A DNA stretch of 64,000 nt, taken from the NCBI GenBank assembly GCA_963643465.1, contig CAVIJT010000007.1, positions 110,461 through 174,460 on the forward strand, written 5' to 3'. The number at the start of each line of letters is the position of its first letter. Position 1 is the first letter of the stretch. Shown here piece by piece: positions 8,950 to 17,994 of the stretch. A model generated the notes under the pieces. It had not been told where the DNA came from and ran no database searches. It saw nothing but the letters and a program-made list of their open reading frames with translations. Made by a program: the position numbers and the translations under genes. Source of the DNA: CAG-411 sp963643465. GTDB lineage: Bacteria > Bacillota > Clostridia > Lachnospirales > Lachnospiraceae.

Positions 8950-10446
8950 ATGCAAAGAGCAACAAATCAAGCATCAATAAGTGATAATGAAAGAGTAGGA
9001 AATCTTGTTCTATTTGCCTATTGCTGCATCATTGCAGTTGCAGGATGGGCTGCTGTTATGTTATGTCTAAACGGTGGAATACGAGAATGCGTATTCTTAC
9101 TTGGAGGCGTATGTGGAATTATAACCAAAATATTTGAAAAGAAATTAGGAAGCATTACCAAATATATATATGCCTGTATTCCACCTGTAATGGGTGCCAT
9201 TACCAATGCTGTTTGCAGTACAAATGATAGTGACAGTTATGTTTGTATTACACATTATTACATGGCAGCTACTGTATTATTGGTAATATATCTGGACATG
9301 AAATTAATTAGAGTAAATGCAATTGTTACCGTTGTAGCAAACACCGGATTAATGCTTTTATTTCCAGATGGTTTCTTGAAACTGCATAAAATTATCGGAT
9401 GGGTATTTATCTTACTTTTCTATTTCATACTATTTGCAGGAAGTACCTTTATTTGCTATCGAACCAATATGCTATTTGGTGTGGTAGAAGAAAAGGGAAA
9501 AGAATCGGAGAATGTATTACATAATGTACAGAATGCCTTTGAAAGCCTGGAACAATCTTCTCAAAAGATTTTCGATTCTCTTCAGGAATTTGAAGCAAAT
9601 ACAGAAGAAATCACAGCATCTGCCGAAGAGATTACCAGTAGTGCCGATGGACAGATAAAAGAAGTAGAAAGTAGTCTTTCTATATTTGGAAAACTAAACG
9701 AAAAAATTGCAAATTCTGAAGAACGTATCAGTCAGACAGTTGAAATTATGAAAAACTTAAAAGAAAAAAATGACGAAGGAATTGTAGCAATTGAGATATT
9801 GGGAAAAAAATTTGCTGAAAACATCGAAACTACACAGGTTGCAGCAACCGGAGTAGCAGATTTATCCCAAAAATCAAATTCCATCGGTGGCATTGTAGAA
9901 AGTATTAGAAGCATTGCCCAACAAACAAACTTACTAGCGTTAAATGCCGCCATTGAGGCAGCGAGAGCGGGAGATGCTGGTAAAGGATTTGCTGTAGTAG
10001 CAGATGAAATCAATTCCTTATCAGCGGAATCTTCGGATGCAACTGGAAAAATTGACGTCATTTTACAGGATATTATTGAAAAAGTAAATGATACCAATAG
10101 AGTAATTGGACGTAATAGTAAAGTAGTAACAGAATCTAACGAAAAATTAGATGATACAGTGAAAGTTTTTGAGAATATTCTTACATCTTCTGATGAAGTA
10201 ATCGAAGTTACAAATCTATTGAAAAAAGAATTAGAAGACATTGTAGAAATTAAAGAACAGCTTTTACGTGCAATGGAACAAGTAAATGAAATGTCCAGAA
10301 AATCCGCAAGTGATTCAAACGAAATCAGTACGGCTATAGAAGGACAGGCAGCAGAAGTAGAGAAGATTCTTACTAACATGGAAATCGTAAGAAATGGTAT
10401 GAACTGTCTAGCAGATGTATTGAATGGGAATAACGAAAAACAATAG
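8950..10446 (+). CDS. Methyl-accepting chemotaxis protein with polytopic membrane sensor
   Basis: A 498-residue chemoreceptor-like protein. The ATG at 8950 follows AAAAGGGG. Residues about 20-175 hold five to six hydrophobic helices with short loops, in place of the usual two helices plus periplasmic domain. There is no clear HAMP domain. Residues about 200-490 form the coiled-coil signalling domain, with the conserved hairpin tip NLLALNAAIEAARAGDAGKG near 322-345 that contacts CheA and CheW. The membrane part probably senses a membrane-linked or cytoplasmic cue. A 9-bp stem-loop follows the gene. Confidence 0.9.
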   Translation: MQRATNQASISDNERVGNLVLFAYCCIIAVAGWAAVMLCLNGGIRECVFLLGGVCGIITKIFEKKLGSITKYIYACIPPVMGAITNAVCSTNDSDSYVCITHYYMAATVLLVIYLDMKLIRVNAIVTVVANTGLMLLFPDGFLKLHKIIGWVFILLFYFILFAGSTFICYRTNMLFGVVEEKGKESENVLHNVQNAFESLEQSSQKIFDSLQEFEANTEEITASAEEITSSADGQIKEVESSLSIFGKLNEKIANSEERISQTVEIMKNLKEKNDEGIVAIEILGKKFAENIETTQVAATGVADLSQKSNSIGGIVESIRSIAQQTNLLALNAAIEAARAGDAGKGFAVVADEINSLSAESSDATGKIDVILQDIIEKVNDTNRVIGRNSKVVTESNEKLDDTVKVFENILTSSDEVIEVTNLLKKELEDIVEIKEQLLRAMEQVNEMSRKSASDSNEISTAIEGQAAEVEKILTNMEIVRNGMNCLADVLNGNNEKQ

Positions 10447-10464
10447 TTACTATATTTTTTATTC

Positions 10465-10500
10465 AAGCAGCTATTTTCAGGTCCTCCTGATTAGCTGCTT
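10465..10500 (+). terminator. Stem-loop after the chemoreceptor gene
   Basis: AAGCAGCTA (10465-10473) pairs with TAGCTGCTT (10492-10500), with a second inner stem TCAGG/CCTGA. There is no T-run after it, so it may be a 3'-end protecting hairpin or a weak terminator. Confidence 0.5.
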
Positions 10501-10593
10501 ACATTAATGCCCAAAAAGGTTCATTCATTGGTGCTGATTACTATTTTTCAGTATATAACTGTAGAAAAAATCATATCAAATGCAACTTACGCC

Positions 10594-10622
10594 TTGTAAA
10601 AAATGTATAAAAATGATAAAAT
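10594..10622 (+). promoter_or_regulatory. Sigma-A type promoter for the secreted C39-like protein
   Basis: TTGTAA at 10594-10599, a 17-base spacer, and TAAAAT at 10617-10622. The GTG start of the gene is about 105 bases downstream. Confidence 0.5.
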
Positions 10623-10726
10623 TTAGTTGTATGTGTAAATAGTACATGTTTTTAAAATATTGTCGAATTGTTGTGCAAATCATGAATGTGTTTTGCCGAA
10701 TTCAAAACAAAGGAGGCGTTTCTTTC

Positions 10727-12088
10727 GTGAAAAAGAAAACCAAATGCGCATTGGCTGCTTTTCTAGCAAGCATTATGCTCATCCACCCAGTTGATTTTAC
10801 GAATTCAAATATACATAACAAACAACAAACAATTTATGCTTCAACAGACAGTCATTGGTATACACAAAAGAATTGGAAATATAACGGACAAACATTAACT
10901 TCTCTTTGCTATATCACTTCCTATGCCATGGTACTAAAATCTATGGGATATGACGTAGATCCAGTGGATGTATATGTAGCAAATGGAAAAAGTAACTATT
11001 GTTCCCATTCAACAATAGCAAAGTATTACGGTGTGGATGCCACATCAGAAACCGGCTCCATAGATTCTTTGTCCACTACAGAGAAAATAACATTTTTAAA
11101 ACAACTGTTAAACAAATATCCACAGGGAGTTATTGTGGGAGGACGTTATTCTTCCTCTGGTACACATTATATTGTGGCAAAGAAAGTAGTAGATGATGTG
11201 GTCTATTTTGATGATCCAGCTTATGAGACAGAATCAGAAGGTTGCTGTATTCCTGTTTCCGGTGTGTATAAATTAACTTGGGCAACGATTGACGAATATC
11301 GTGTAGTAAAGAGTCTTTCCTCTGGAAATACTGTTGCCACACCTACACCTGTGCCTTCATCTACACCAAGTCCATCTACTGAGAGTGCTATTTCTGGCAG
11401 CGCAGTAATAGATGAGGGACAAGCCCCTTCTGAAGAAGTATCAGAGCAAACGCCTTCTACAGAAGAAAGTTCATCTACAGAAGCAAACCAAACAACTTCC
11501 AACACAACAGAGCAAACCTATAATCCACTTGGTAAATATAAAGTACCTACAAAAACTATCTATTATACCAATCCTATCATGAAGGGTGAGGATGTAAAAT
11601 GGATAGAGGCCTGTCTAAAAAAACTAGGCTACTCTATTAAAGTAAATGGAAAATTTACAAAAGTGGATAAAAATGTAGTAAAAAAATATCAGAAGAAAAA
11701 GGGACTTGTTGCAGATGGATATGTTGGCAAATCCACTAGAAAGCAACTGCTTTCCGATATTGAGATTGCCATGGTAAAAGTAAAAAAAGTTTCCGGACTT
11801 TCCATTGTCAGCGAAACAGTGGAACCTATGTCTTCTGACGAAAATTCCACTTATAGTGCAACTGCAAAATGGACAAAGAATACCGATGTTACTGGTTATG
11901 TCTTGATTTATTCTGAGTATAGTGATTTTTCCGATTATCAAAAGATTTCAAAGAAGAAAAATTCTGCTACTATTTCAGATTTAGAAAAGGGCGTTACTTA
12001 TTATGTGAAAGTACGAGCTTACAAGAAAGTAAATGGAACACGAGTATATGGTGCATACAGTGCAAAGAAGAAAATCAATGTTTCATAA
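10727..12088 (+). CDS. Secreted C39-like peptidase / peptidoglycan-binding / FN3 protein
   Basis: A 453-residue exported protein. The start is GTG 10727, because a strong AAAGGAGG site lies just upstream and a signal peptide (KKKTKC, then a hydrophobic core) follows. The frame is open further upstream, to 10646, without a ribosome site. Parts in order: a C39_2-like papain-fold domain with Cys61, His147 and Asp162/163 as the likely triad; a Thr/Pro/Ser-rich linker (about 200-275); a PG_binding_1 domain (about 285-345, GEDVKWIEACLKKLGY...); and a C-terminal FN3-like domain. It likely acts on the wall or on peptides at the cell surface. The substrate is unknown. Confidence 0.82.
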   Translation: MKKKTKCALAAFLASIMLIHPVDFTNSNIHNKQQTIYASTDSHWYTQKNWKYNGQTLTSLCYITSYAMVLKSMGYDVDPVDVYVANGKSNYCSHSTIAKYYGVDATSETGSIDSLSTTEKITFLKQLLNKYPQGVIVGGRYSSSGTHYIVAKKVVDDVVYFDDPAYETESEGCCIPVSGVYKLTWATIDEYRVVKSLSSGNTVATPTPVPSSTPSPSTESAISGSAVIDEGQAPSEEVSEQTPSTEESSSTEANQTTSNTTEQTYNPLGKYKVPTKTIYYTNPIMKGEDVKWIEACLKKLGYSIKVNGKFTKVDKNVVKKYQKKKGLVADGYVGKSTRKQLLSDIEIAMVKVKKVSGLSIVSETVEPMSSDENSTYSATAKWTKNTDVTGYVLIYSEYSDFSDYQKISKKKNSATISDLEKGVTYYVKVRAYKKVNGTRVYGAYSAKKKINVS

Positions 12089-12110
12089 ATAGGAATTTTT
12101 ATTTCTAAAT

Positions 12111-12147
12111 AGCCATTAGACGCAAATTGTCTAATGACTGTTTTTTA
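12111..12147 (+). terminator. Rho-independent terminator
   Basis: CATTAGAC (12114-12121) pairs with GTCTAATG (12129-12136), followed by TTTTTT at 12141-12146. It ends the C39-like gene. Confidence 0.85.
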
Positions 12148-12185
12148 CCAAAAACTGGATAAAATACATAAAATTCATATTTTTC

Positions 12186-12214
12186 TTGTTTCATAGTTGA
12201 TTATCCGCTATAAT
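12186..12214 (+). promoter_or_regulatory. Sigma-A type promoter for icd
   Basis: TTGTTT at 12186-12191, a 17-base spacer and a perfect TATAAT at 12209-12214. It lies 50 bases before the icd start codon. Confidence 0.7.
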
Positions 12215-12263
12215 TGTTCTGTATTGAAATTGATAAGGATACTATTTACAAGGAGGAAGCAAG

Positions 12264-13472
12264 ATGGAAAAAATTAAAATGACAACTCCATTAGTAGAGA
12301 TGGATGGAGACGAGATGACAAGAATTTTATGGAAGTTAATCAAAGATGAGTTATTACTTCCATTCGTAGATTTAAATACGGAATATTATGATTTAGGATT
12401 GGAGCATCGTAATGCCACAAACGATCAGGTAACAATTGATTCAGCTGAGGCAACTAAAAAGTACGGCGTTGCAGTTAAATGTGCAACTATCACTCCAAAT
12501 GCTGCCAGAATGGAAGAGTATACCTTAAAAGAAATGTGGAAAAGTCCTAATGGAACAATTCGTGCTATACTTGACGGAACTGTTTTCCGCGCACCTATTG
12601 TTGTAAAGGGAATCGAGCCTTGTGTAAAGAATTGGAAAAAACCTATTACAATCGCAAGACACGCATATGGTGATGTATATAAGGGAAGTGAAGTGAAAAT
12701 TCCAGGTGCTGGTAAGGCAGAAATCGTATTTACTGGAGAAGATGGAACTGAAATTCGCGAATTAATTCACAACTTTAGCGATGCTGGTATTGTTCAAGGA
12801 ATGCACAACTTAAATTCTTCTATTACAAGTTTTGCAAAGAGCTGCTTTAATTACGCATTAGATACCAAACAAGATTTATGGTTTGCAACCAAAGATACCA
12901 TTTCTAAAAAGTACGACCACACATTCAAAGATATTTTCCAAGAAATCTTTGATGCAGAATACAAAGAAAAATTTGACCAAGCAGGTATTGAATATTTCTA
13001 CACCTTAATTGATGATGCAGTAGCTCGTGTTATGAAGTCAGAAGGTGGTTATATTTGGGCATGTAAGAACTATGACGGTGATGTAATGAGTGATATGGTT
13101 TCTTCTGCATTTGGTTCTTTGGCTATGATGACATCTGTATTAGTATCTCCAGAAGGAAACTATGAATATGAAGCTGCACATGGTACTGTACAGAGACATT
13201 ACTACAAACACTTAAAGGGTGAAGAAACATCAACAAACTCCGTAGCAACTATTTTTGCATGGACAGGTGCTCTTAGAAAACGTGGTGAGTTAGATAACAA
13301 TCAAGAATTGCAGAATTTTGCTGATAAATTAGAGGCTGCAACGATTGCAACAATTGAGAACGGAACTATGACAAAAGATTTGGCTTTAATTACAACTTTG
13401 GAAAACGTAACTGTTGTAAACAGCCAGGATTTCATCTTAGCAATTCGTAAAACATTAGAGGGAATGCTGTAA
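12264..13472 (+). CDS. icd: NADP-dependent isocitrate dehydrogenase (eukaryotic-type)
   Basis: Converts isocitrate to 2-oxoglutarate with NADP+, giving the carbon skeleton for glutamate and so for the arginine pathway nearby. The 402-residue length and motifs (VEMDGDEMTRI, KSPNGTIRAILDGTVFR, ARHAYGDVYK, DDAVARVMKSEGGYIWACKNYDGDVMSD, AAHGTVQRHY) fit the homodimeric eukaryotic-like class, which also occurs in clostridia. The ATG at 12264 has a strong AAGGAGGAAG site. It is a single-gene unit with its own promoter and a downstream hairpin. Confidence 0.96.
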   Translation: MEKIKMTTPLVEMDGDEMTRILWKLIKDELLLPFVDLNTEYYDLGLEHRNATNDQVTIDSAEATKKYGVAVKCATITPNAARMEEYTLKEMWKSPNGTIRAILDGTVFRAPIVVKGIEPCVKNWKKPITIARHAYGDVYKGSEVKIPGAGKAEIVFTGEDGTEIRELIHNFSDAGIVQGMHNLNSSITSFAKSCFNYALDTKQDLWFATKDTISKKYDHTFKDIFQEIFDAEYKEKFDQAGIEYFYTLIDDAVARVMKSEGGYIWACKNYDGDVMSDMVSSAFGSLAMMTSVLVSPEGNYEYEAAHGTVQRHYYKHLKGEETSTNSVATIFAWTGALRKRGELDNNQELQNFADKLEAATIATIENGTMTKDLALITTLENVTVVNSQDFILAIRKTLEGML

Positions 13473-13484
13473 TTTTGATAAGGA

Positions 13485-13513
13485 AAAGGGTATTCTAAAA
13501 AGGAATACCCTTT
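13485..13513 (+). terminator. Stem-loop after icd
   Basis: A perfect 11-bp stem, AAAGGGTATTC (13485-13495) with GAATACCCTTT (13503-13513). There is only a short T-run, within the stem. Confidence 0.6.
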
Positions 13514-13558
13514 CTGTGTCATATAGGGGGAACAATAAAATAAGGAGGGAGTATAAAC

Positions 13559-14917
13559 ATGAAGGACAAGATACAACAAAAAAAGCAACAAGCAGGCGTA
13601 CCTAATCAAGTAGAAAAAGAACCCTCTTTTTTTCAAAATATTGGGGAGAGCGAAAAGAATCGAAAACGGTTTCAAGAATTAAATAGCTATAAATGGCAAG
13701 GACTTATGTGGTTCCTTGTAATTGTAGCCTGCATTGCATTTGGATTTATTGTATTGCGTTTAGATTCTATCATTGAAGGTTTTCAAGTATTACTGGGAAT
13801 ACTAAAACCAATTCTCATTGGAGTCATTTTGGCTTACATCTTAAATCCAGTGATGAAAAGTTTTGAAAATTTCTTTTACAGAGTATTCAAAAAAGACAAT
13901 TCAGACCCAAAAGCCCAAAAGCAAATTCGGTCTATTGCATTGCTCATTACCATTATTCTATTTTTGGTGATTATTGGAATTCTCTTAGCTGCAATTTTGC
14001 CGGATTTAGTCGTGAGTATTTCAAACTTAATTGCAGATTTACCTGGTTACGTATCTTCAGTTTCCCATTGGATTTCTCAATTATCTGTTGATGATAAGTA
14101 TCAAGTATATGTACAACAAATGTTAGATCAAACAGAACATGCAGAAACTTGGGTAAAAACCAATTTATCCGGCCAGTTAAATGCTGTTGTTGCTACTTTA
14201 AGAGCAGGAATTGTAAGTGTATTTAATCTATTGTATAATTTTTTTATTGGATTGATTGTTTCTATTTATATTTTATCTACAAAAGAAAAATTTAAAGCTC
14301 AGTCCAAAAAAGTTTTGTATGCACTGTTCCAAGAAAGTACATCCAACTCCATTTTACAAATGGCGCGGGACAGTAATAAGATTTTTCTTGGATTCTTAAC
14401 TGGAAAGATTATTGATTCTGCTATTATTGGTGTAATTTGTTTTATATTTCTTTCCATTTTCCAAATCCCTTATACTTTAATTGTAAGTGTGATTGTTGGA
14501 ATTACTAACATCATTCCATTTTTTGGACCATATATTGGTGGAATTCCAAGTGCAATTTTAATTTTTTTGGCAGACCCAAAAGCAGGTATCTTTTTTATTG
14601 TTTTCATTATCATTCTGCAACAAATTGATGGTAATTTTATTGGACCTAAAATTCTTGGCAATACAACTGGCTTATCTGCATTCTGGGTAATTTTTTCTAT
14701 TTTACTTGGCTCCGGATTGTTCGGTTTTGCGGGCATGATTTTTGGAGTTCCTGTTTTTGCTGTTATATATCATATTATCCATCAGTTAGTAAATAAACGA
14801 ATTGCAGCAAAAAAAATGCCTTTGGAAACAGCTAAATACACAGAGGTATATCGGGTTGATCATGCTTCGCTAGTATATCACCAAGCAACACAATCAAAAG
14901 AAAAAACGGAAGAGTAG
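13559..14917 (+). CDS. AI-2E family transporter (PerM-like permease)
   Basis: A 452-residue polytopic membrane protein with about seven to eight hydrophobic helices. The family signature is visible in the second half: GITNIIPFFGPYIGGIP, then QQIDGNFIGPKILG and the GLSAFWVIFSILLGSGLFG stretch. A long soluble loop of about 70 residues (about 150-215) lies between early helices, as is usual. Family members include the autoinducer-2 exporter TqsA and Na+/H+ antiporters, so the substrate cannot be named. The ATG at 13559 follows AAGGAGGG. The maf gene follows 18 bases later, probably in one transcript. Confidence 0.88.
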   Translation: MKDKIQQKKQQAGVPNQVEKEPSFFQNIGESEKNRKRFQELNSYKWQGLMWFLVIVACIAFGFIVLRLDSIIEGFQVLLGILKPILIGVILAYILNPVMKSFENFFYRVFKKDNSDPKAQKQIRSIALLITIILFLVIIGILLAAILPDLVVSISNLIADLPGYVSSVSHWISQLSVDDKYQVYVQQMLDQTEHAETWVKTNLSGQLNAVVATLRAGIVSVFNLLYNFFIGLIVSIYILSTKEKFKAQSKKVLYALFQESTSNSILQMARDSNKIFLGFLTGKIIDSAIIGVICFIFLSIFQIPYTLIVSVIVGITNIIPFFGPYIGGIPSAILIFLADPKAGIFFIVFIIILQQIDGNFIGPKILGNTTGLSAFWVIFSILLGSGLFGFAGMIFGVPVFAVIYHIIHQLVNKRIAAKKMPLETAKYTEVYRVDHASLVYHQATQSKEKTEE

Positions 14918-14935
14918 AAAGGATGTTACACAAAT

Positions 14936-15517
14936 ATGTATCAAATAATATTGGCCTCTGGCTCCCCAAGAAGAAAAGAAATTTTAGAACAGGCAGATGT
15001 TGTGTTTCAAATTATTCCAAGTCAAAAAGAAGAAATTGTTTCATCCACACAACCAGATGACGTAGTGAAAGAATTATCTTTAATGAAGGCAAGTGATATA
15101 GCAGATAAGATGCCCGTTAATTCTATAATTATAGGCGCAGACACCGTGGTAGCAAATGCAGGAAACATTCTTGGAAAGCCCAAAGATGAATTAGAAGCGG
15201 TAGATATGATTATGAATCTACAAGGTCATAGTCACACCGTTCATACTGGTGTATGTATTATCGTAAAGCATCAAGATGGAACTCTTGATATCCGCCAATT
15301 TTCAGAAGTGACCAAAGTACACATTACAGACATTTCCAAAGAAGAGGCTATGACTTATATTTTATCAGGAGAAGCAATGGATAAAGCAGGTGCCTACGCA
15401 ATTCAAGGTAAATTTGCCAAATATGTACAGGGAATCGATGGGGACTACTACAACGTAGTTGGATTTCCTATTTCCAGATTTCGAATAGAAATGAAACGGC
15501 TAGGCTTCTCCATCTAA
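14936..15517 (+). CDS. maf: Maf family nucleoside-triphosphate pyrophosphatase
   Basis: A 193-residue cytoplasmic enzyme of the Maf family, which hydrolyses dTTP/UTP or modified nucleotides to monophosphates. The diagnostic N-terminus ILASGSPRRKEIL is at residues 5-17. The catalytic-site motif GADTVV is near 67, KPKDELEA follows, and the family YAIQGKFAKYVQGIDGDYYNVVG motif ends the protein. The ATG at 14936 follows AGAAAGGATG. It is placed directly after the AI-2E permease and ends in a terminator. Confidence 0.93.
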   Translation: MYQIILASGSPRRKEILEQADVVFQIIPSQKEEIVSSTQPDDVVKELSLMKASDIADKMPVNSIIIGADTVVANAGNILGKPKDELEAVDMIMNLQGHSHTVHTGVCIIVKHQDGTLDIRQFSEVTKVHITDISKEEAMTYILSGEAMDKAGAYAIQGKFAKYVQGIDGDYYNVVGFPISRFRIEMKRLGFSI

Positions 15518-15539
15518 AACAACATAAAAATCATAAGAA

Positions 15540-15585
15540 AAAGGTTACCGCATCCACAACAGGCATACGGTAACCTTTACCTTTT
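15540..15585 (+). terminator. Rho-independent terminator after maf
   Basis: AAAGGTTACCG (15540-15550) pairs with CGGTAACCTTT (15568-15578), followed by ACCTTTT. Confidence 0.8.
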
Positions 15586-15740
15586 GTTCCAAATAATGGA
15601 ATATAATAGAAAATTCTCCTATAAATTCTAACAAAATGTGTCGTTTATCCGGAAAACAGGTTATTCGTCGGGAATTTCACTTTTTTTCGCTTTTGTCCTA
15701 TATAATAAACCTGTAAACAAAAAGAAAAGGAGAAGCGCAT

Positions 15741-16361
15741 ATGATTTCTTTACAAGTAATGATCACAGTTTTTGTACAAATTTTAGCACTTGTTTATTTA
15801 CGGATGAAGTCCCCAAAGACTTTTTCTCGAAAAAAGCAATGCTTACTCTGGGGAAGTAGTATTTTATTGACACTTGGAACCTCTTTTGTCATTTACGAAA
15901 CTACAGAAGATATCTGTGCATTTACACGTTTTATTACACTTTATCAAATCTTATTTTGCATTGCTGTAATTGATTACCAATATAAGATTATCCCAAATTT
16001 CTTATTACTTATTGGAATCGGATGTCAGTTTGTTTGTAATTTTTTTACATATTTTATGCAAAATTCTTCATGGATGCACATATTTGAACCTAATATCGTT
16101 GGGTTTTTAGGTAGCATTTTCTTGTTACTTCTAATTTATTTACTTTCCAGACAATCCATTGGCTTTGGAGATGTAAAACTATTCGGAGTCATTGGCTTTT
16201 ATACGAACCTTTCTTTTTCGTTTACCATACTTTTCTTAGCACTTCTATGCAGTTCGCTCTGTGCAATTCTATGTTTGATTTCCAAACGAAAGAGTAAAGA
16301 AGATACCCTTCCATTTGGGCCATTTATTTTTCTTGGCTTTTTACTTGGACTATGGACATAG
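15741..16361 (+). CDS. Prepilin peptidase (A24 family, TadV/CpaA-like)
   Basis: A 206-residue membrane aspartyl protease with six to seven hydrophobic helices. The two catalytic aspartates are visible: Asp78 in VIDYQYKIIPN and Asp144 in GFGD. The N-terminal methyltransferase domain of classic PilD is absent, so it is of the short, peptidase-only type. It would cleave type IV prepilin-like leaders. No pilin or assembly ATPase gene is in this window, so its substrates lie elsewhere. The ATG at 15741 follows AAAAGGAGAAG. Confidence 0.88.
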   Translation: MISLQVMITVFVQILALVYLRMKSPKTFSRKKQCLLWGSSILLTLGTSFVIYETTEDICAFTRFITLYQILFCIAVIDYQYKIIPNFLLLIGIGCQFVCNFFTYFMQNSSWMHIFEPNIVGFLGSIFLLLLIYLLSRQSIGFGDVKLFGVIGFYTNLSFSFTILFLALLCSSLCAILCLISKRKSKEDTLPFGPFIFLGFLLGLWT

Positions 16362-16388
16362 AAACTAACACATTTCGTAACATCTAAA

Positions 16389-16416
16389 AAAGGATAGGCA
16401 AATTCGCCTATCCTTT
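16389..16416. terminator. Shared terminator, prepilin peptidase and argG
   Basis: A perfect 11-bp stem, AAAGGATAGGC (16389-16399) with GCCTATCCTTT (16406-16416). The A-run before it (16386-16390) is a U-run for the minus-strand argG transcript. Confidence 0.8.
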
Positions 16417-16431
16417 CTATCATTATAGGTA

Positions 16432-17652
16432 TTATTTATTCTTCTCTGCTTCAGCCATCTTCATTGCACGAACTTTCAAAGATAAACCAAATAAGTTGAT
16501 AAATCCATCTGCATCATGATGATCATATAATTCACCAGTTGTGAAAGATGCAAGACTTTCGTTATAAAGAGAGTATGGAGAAGTAGTACCAGCCTTAATA
16601 ATGTTACCTTTGTAAAGTTTAAACTTCACTTCACCAGTCACATACTGCTGTGTTACTTCTACAAATGCCTGAATTGCCTCACGAAGTGGTGTGAACCATT
16701 TTCCTTCATAAACAATCTGTGCAAATTTATTTCCTAAATCTTTCTTTAATGCGTATGTATCACGATCAAGAATTAACTCTTCCAACTGCTGATGCGCTTC
16801 CATCAAAATGGTTCCACCTGGAGTTTCATATACACCACGTGATTTCATTCCAACAACACGGTTTTCTACAATATCAATAATTCCTACACCATGCTTTCCT
16901 CCAAGGGTATTTAACTCAGCAATAATTTCAGACACTTTCATCTTTTTGCCATTCAATGCTACTGGAACACCTTTTTCAAATTGCATAGTTACATATTCTC
17001 CCTCATTAGGAGCTTTCTCAGGTGATACACCCAAAACAAGTAAATGCTCATAATTTGGCTCATTTGCTGGATCTTCAAGTTCAAGACCTTCATGTGAAAT
17101 ATGCCATAAATTTCTATCACGGCTATAGCTGGAATCTGCTGAAAATGGAAGATTAATTCCATGTTTCTGACAGTATTCAATCTCTGCCTCACGAGAATCC
17201 ATCTGCCATGTATCTAATCTCCATGGAGCAATAATTTTAATATCAGGAGCTAACGCTTTAATACCAAGTTCAAAACGAATCTGGTCATTTCCTTTACCGG
17301 TAGCACCATGACAAATTGCAACTGCATTCTCTTTTCTTGCAATTTCAACTAATCTCTTAGCAATCACAGGTCTAGCCATAGAAGTACCTAATAAATACTT
17401 ATCCTCATAAATAGCATTTGCCTGAACACAAGGAACAATGTAATCATCACAAAATTCATCAACTACATTTTCAATATAAAGTTTTGATGCACCAGACAAC
17501 TTTGCACGTTCCTCAAGTCCATCTAACTCTTCTCCCTGTCCACAATCAATACAACAGCAAATAACTTCATAGTCATAATTCTCCTTTAACCATGGAATAA
17601 TTGCTGTGGTATCCAATCCACCGGAATACGCTAATACAACTTTTTCTTTCAT
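16432..17652 (-). CDS. argG: Argininosuccinate synthase
   Basis: Joins citrulline and aspartate, using ATP, to make argininosuccinate. The 406-residue protein has the PP-loop AYSGGLDT at 8-15, the GQGEE and ATGKGNDQIRFELG motifs, SYSRDRNLWHIS, and the GRGVYETPGGTIL-type motif (here SRGVYETPGGTIL). Length and motifs are standard. The start ATG at 17652 follows TGGAGGTAAT. It is transcribed away from the GNAT-argJ-argB-argD genes. An ArgR-like operator lies 57-74 bases upstream of its start codon. No argH was found in the window. Confidence 0.96.
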   Translation of the reverse strand: MKEKVVLAYSGGLDTTAIIPWLKENYDYEVICCCIDCGQGEELDGLEERAKLSGASKLYIENVVDEFCDDYIVPCVQANAIYEDKYLLGTSMARPVIAKRLVEIARKENAVAICHGATGKGNDQIRFELGIKALAPDIKIIAPWRLDTWQMDSREAEIEYCQKHGINLPFSADSSYSRDRNLWHISHEGLELEDPANEPNYEHLLVLGVSPEKAPNEGEYVTMQFEKGVPVALNGKKMKVSEIIAELNTLGGKHGVGIIDIVENRVVGMKSRGVYETPGGTILMEAHQQLEELILDRDTYALKKDLGNKFAQIVYEGKWFTPLREAIQAFVEVTQQYVTGEVKFKLYKGNIIKAGTTSPYSLYNESLASFTTGELYDHHDADGFINLFGLSLKVRAMKMAEAEKNK

Positions 17653-17708
17653 AAACCATTACCTCCACTAAATTTTATCGGATTTCAAAAAGTCATTCCA
17701 TACATTTT

Positions 17709-17726
17709 TATGAATATTTATACATT
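17709..17726. promoter_or_regulatory. ArgR/AhrC operator (ARG box) upstream of argG
   Basis: The 18-base site TATGAATATTTATACATT fits the E. coli-type ARG box pattern TNTGNATWWWWATNCANA at every position except the last. It is a near-palindrome, so it reads the same way for argG. ArgR binding here would repress argG when arginine is present (family knowledge). Confidence 0.6.
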
Positions 17727-17916
17727 TAATTCGTAAAAATTGGCTTCCTTTCTCTTTCCTTCATCATCCTTTTTAAATATATAACAAAATCTTGGATTAT
17801 TCAAGAGTAACTTTCGCAATATCCTATTTTTTTCTTATAAAAAGCCAAGAAAAAAGGAGAAAAGTTATGTAGAAAAACTGTATTTTTTTACATTCCTAAA
17901 AAAGATAAAAATAGGG

Positions 17917-17934
17917 ATTGCATAAAAATAAAAA
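17917..17934 (+). promoter_or_regulatory. Second, weaker ARG-box-like site over the argJ promoter -35
   Basis: ATTGCATAAAAATAAAAA fits the ARG-box pattern except at the first position and the right-arm C. It covers the -35 hexamer TTGCAT, so repressor binding would block the promoter. Confidence 0.4.
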
Positions 17935-17946
17935 AAGTTGTATAAT
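17918..17946 (+). promoter_or_regulatory. Sigma-A type promoter of the GNAT-argJBD operon
   Basis: TTGCAT at 17918-17923, exactly 17 bases, and a perfect TATAAT at 17941-17946. The first gene starts 48 bases later. Confidence 0.8.
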
Positions 17947-17994
17947 TATAAAATCTTATTACATATTACACCAAACAGAAAAGGAGAGTGGCAC

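Larger units (their letters stand above)
17653..17994. other. Divergent arginine-gene control region
   Basis: No gene is seen in these 342 bases. The region holds two ARG-box-like sites and the promoter of the argJ operon, each listed separately. The rest is AT-rich with A and T tracts. Confidence 0.6.

Noticed and set aside
9732..10466. Minus-strand open frame of 244 codons inside the chemoreceptor gene
   Set aside because: Antisense shadow of the coiled-coil signalling domain; Ser/Phe-rich translation without any family motif.
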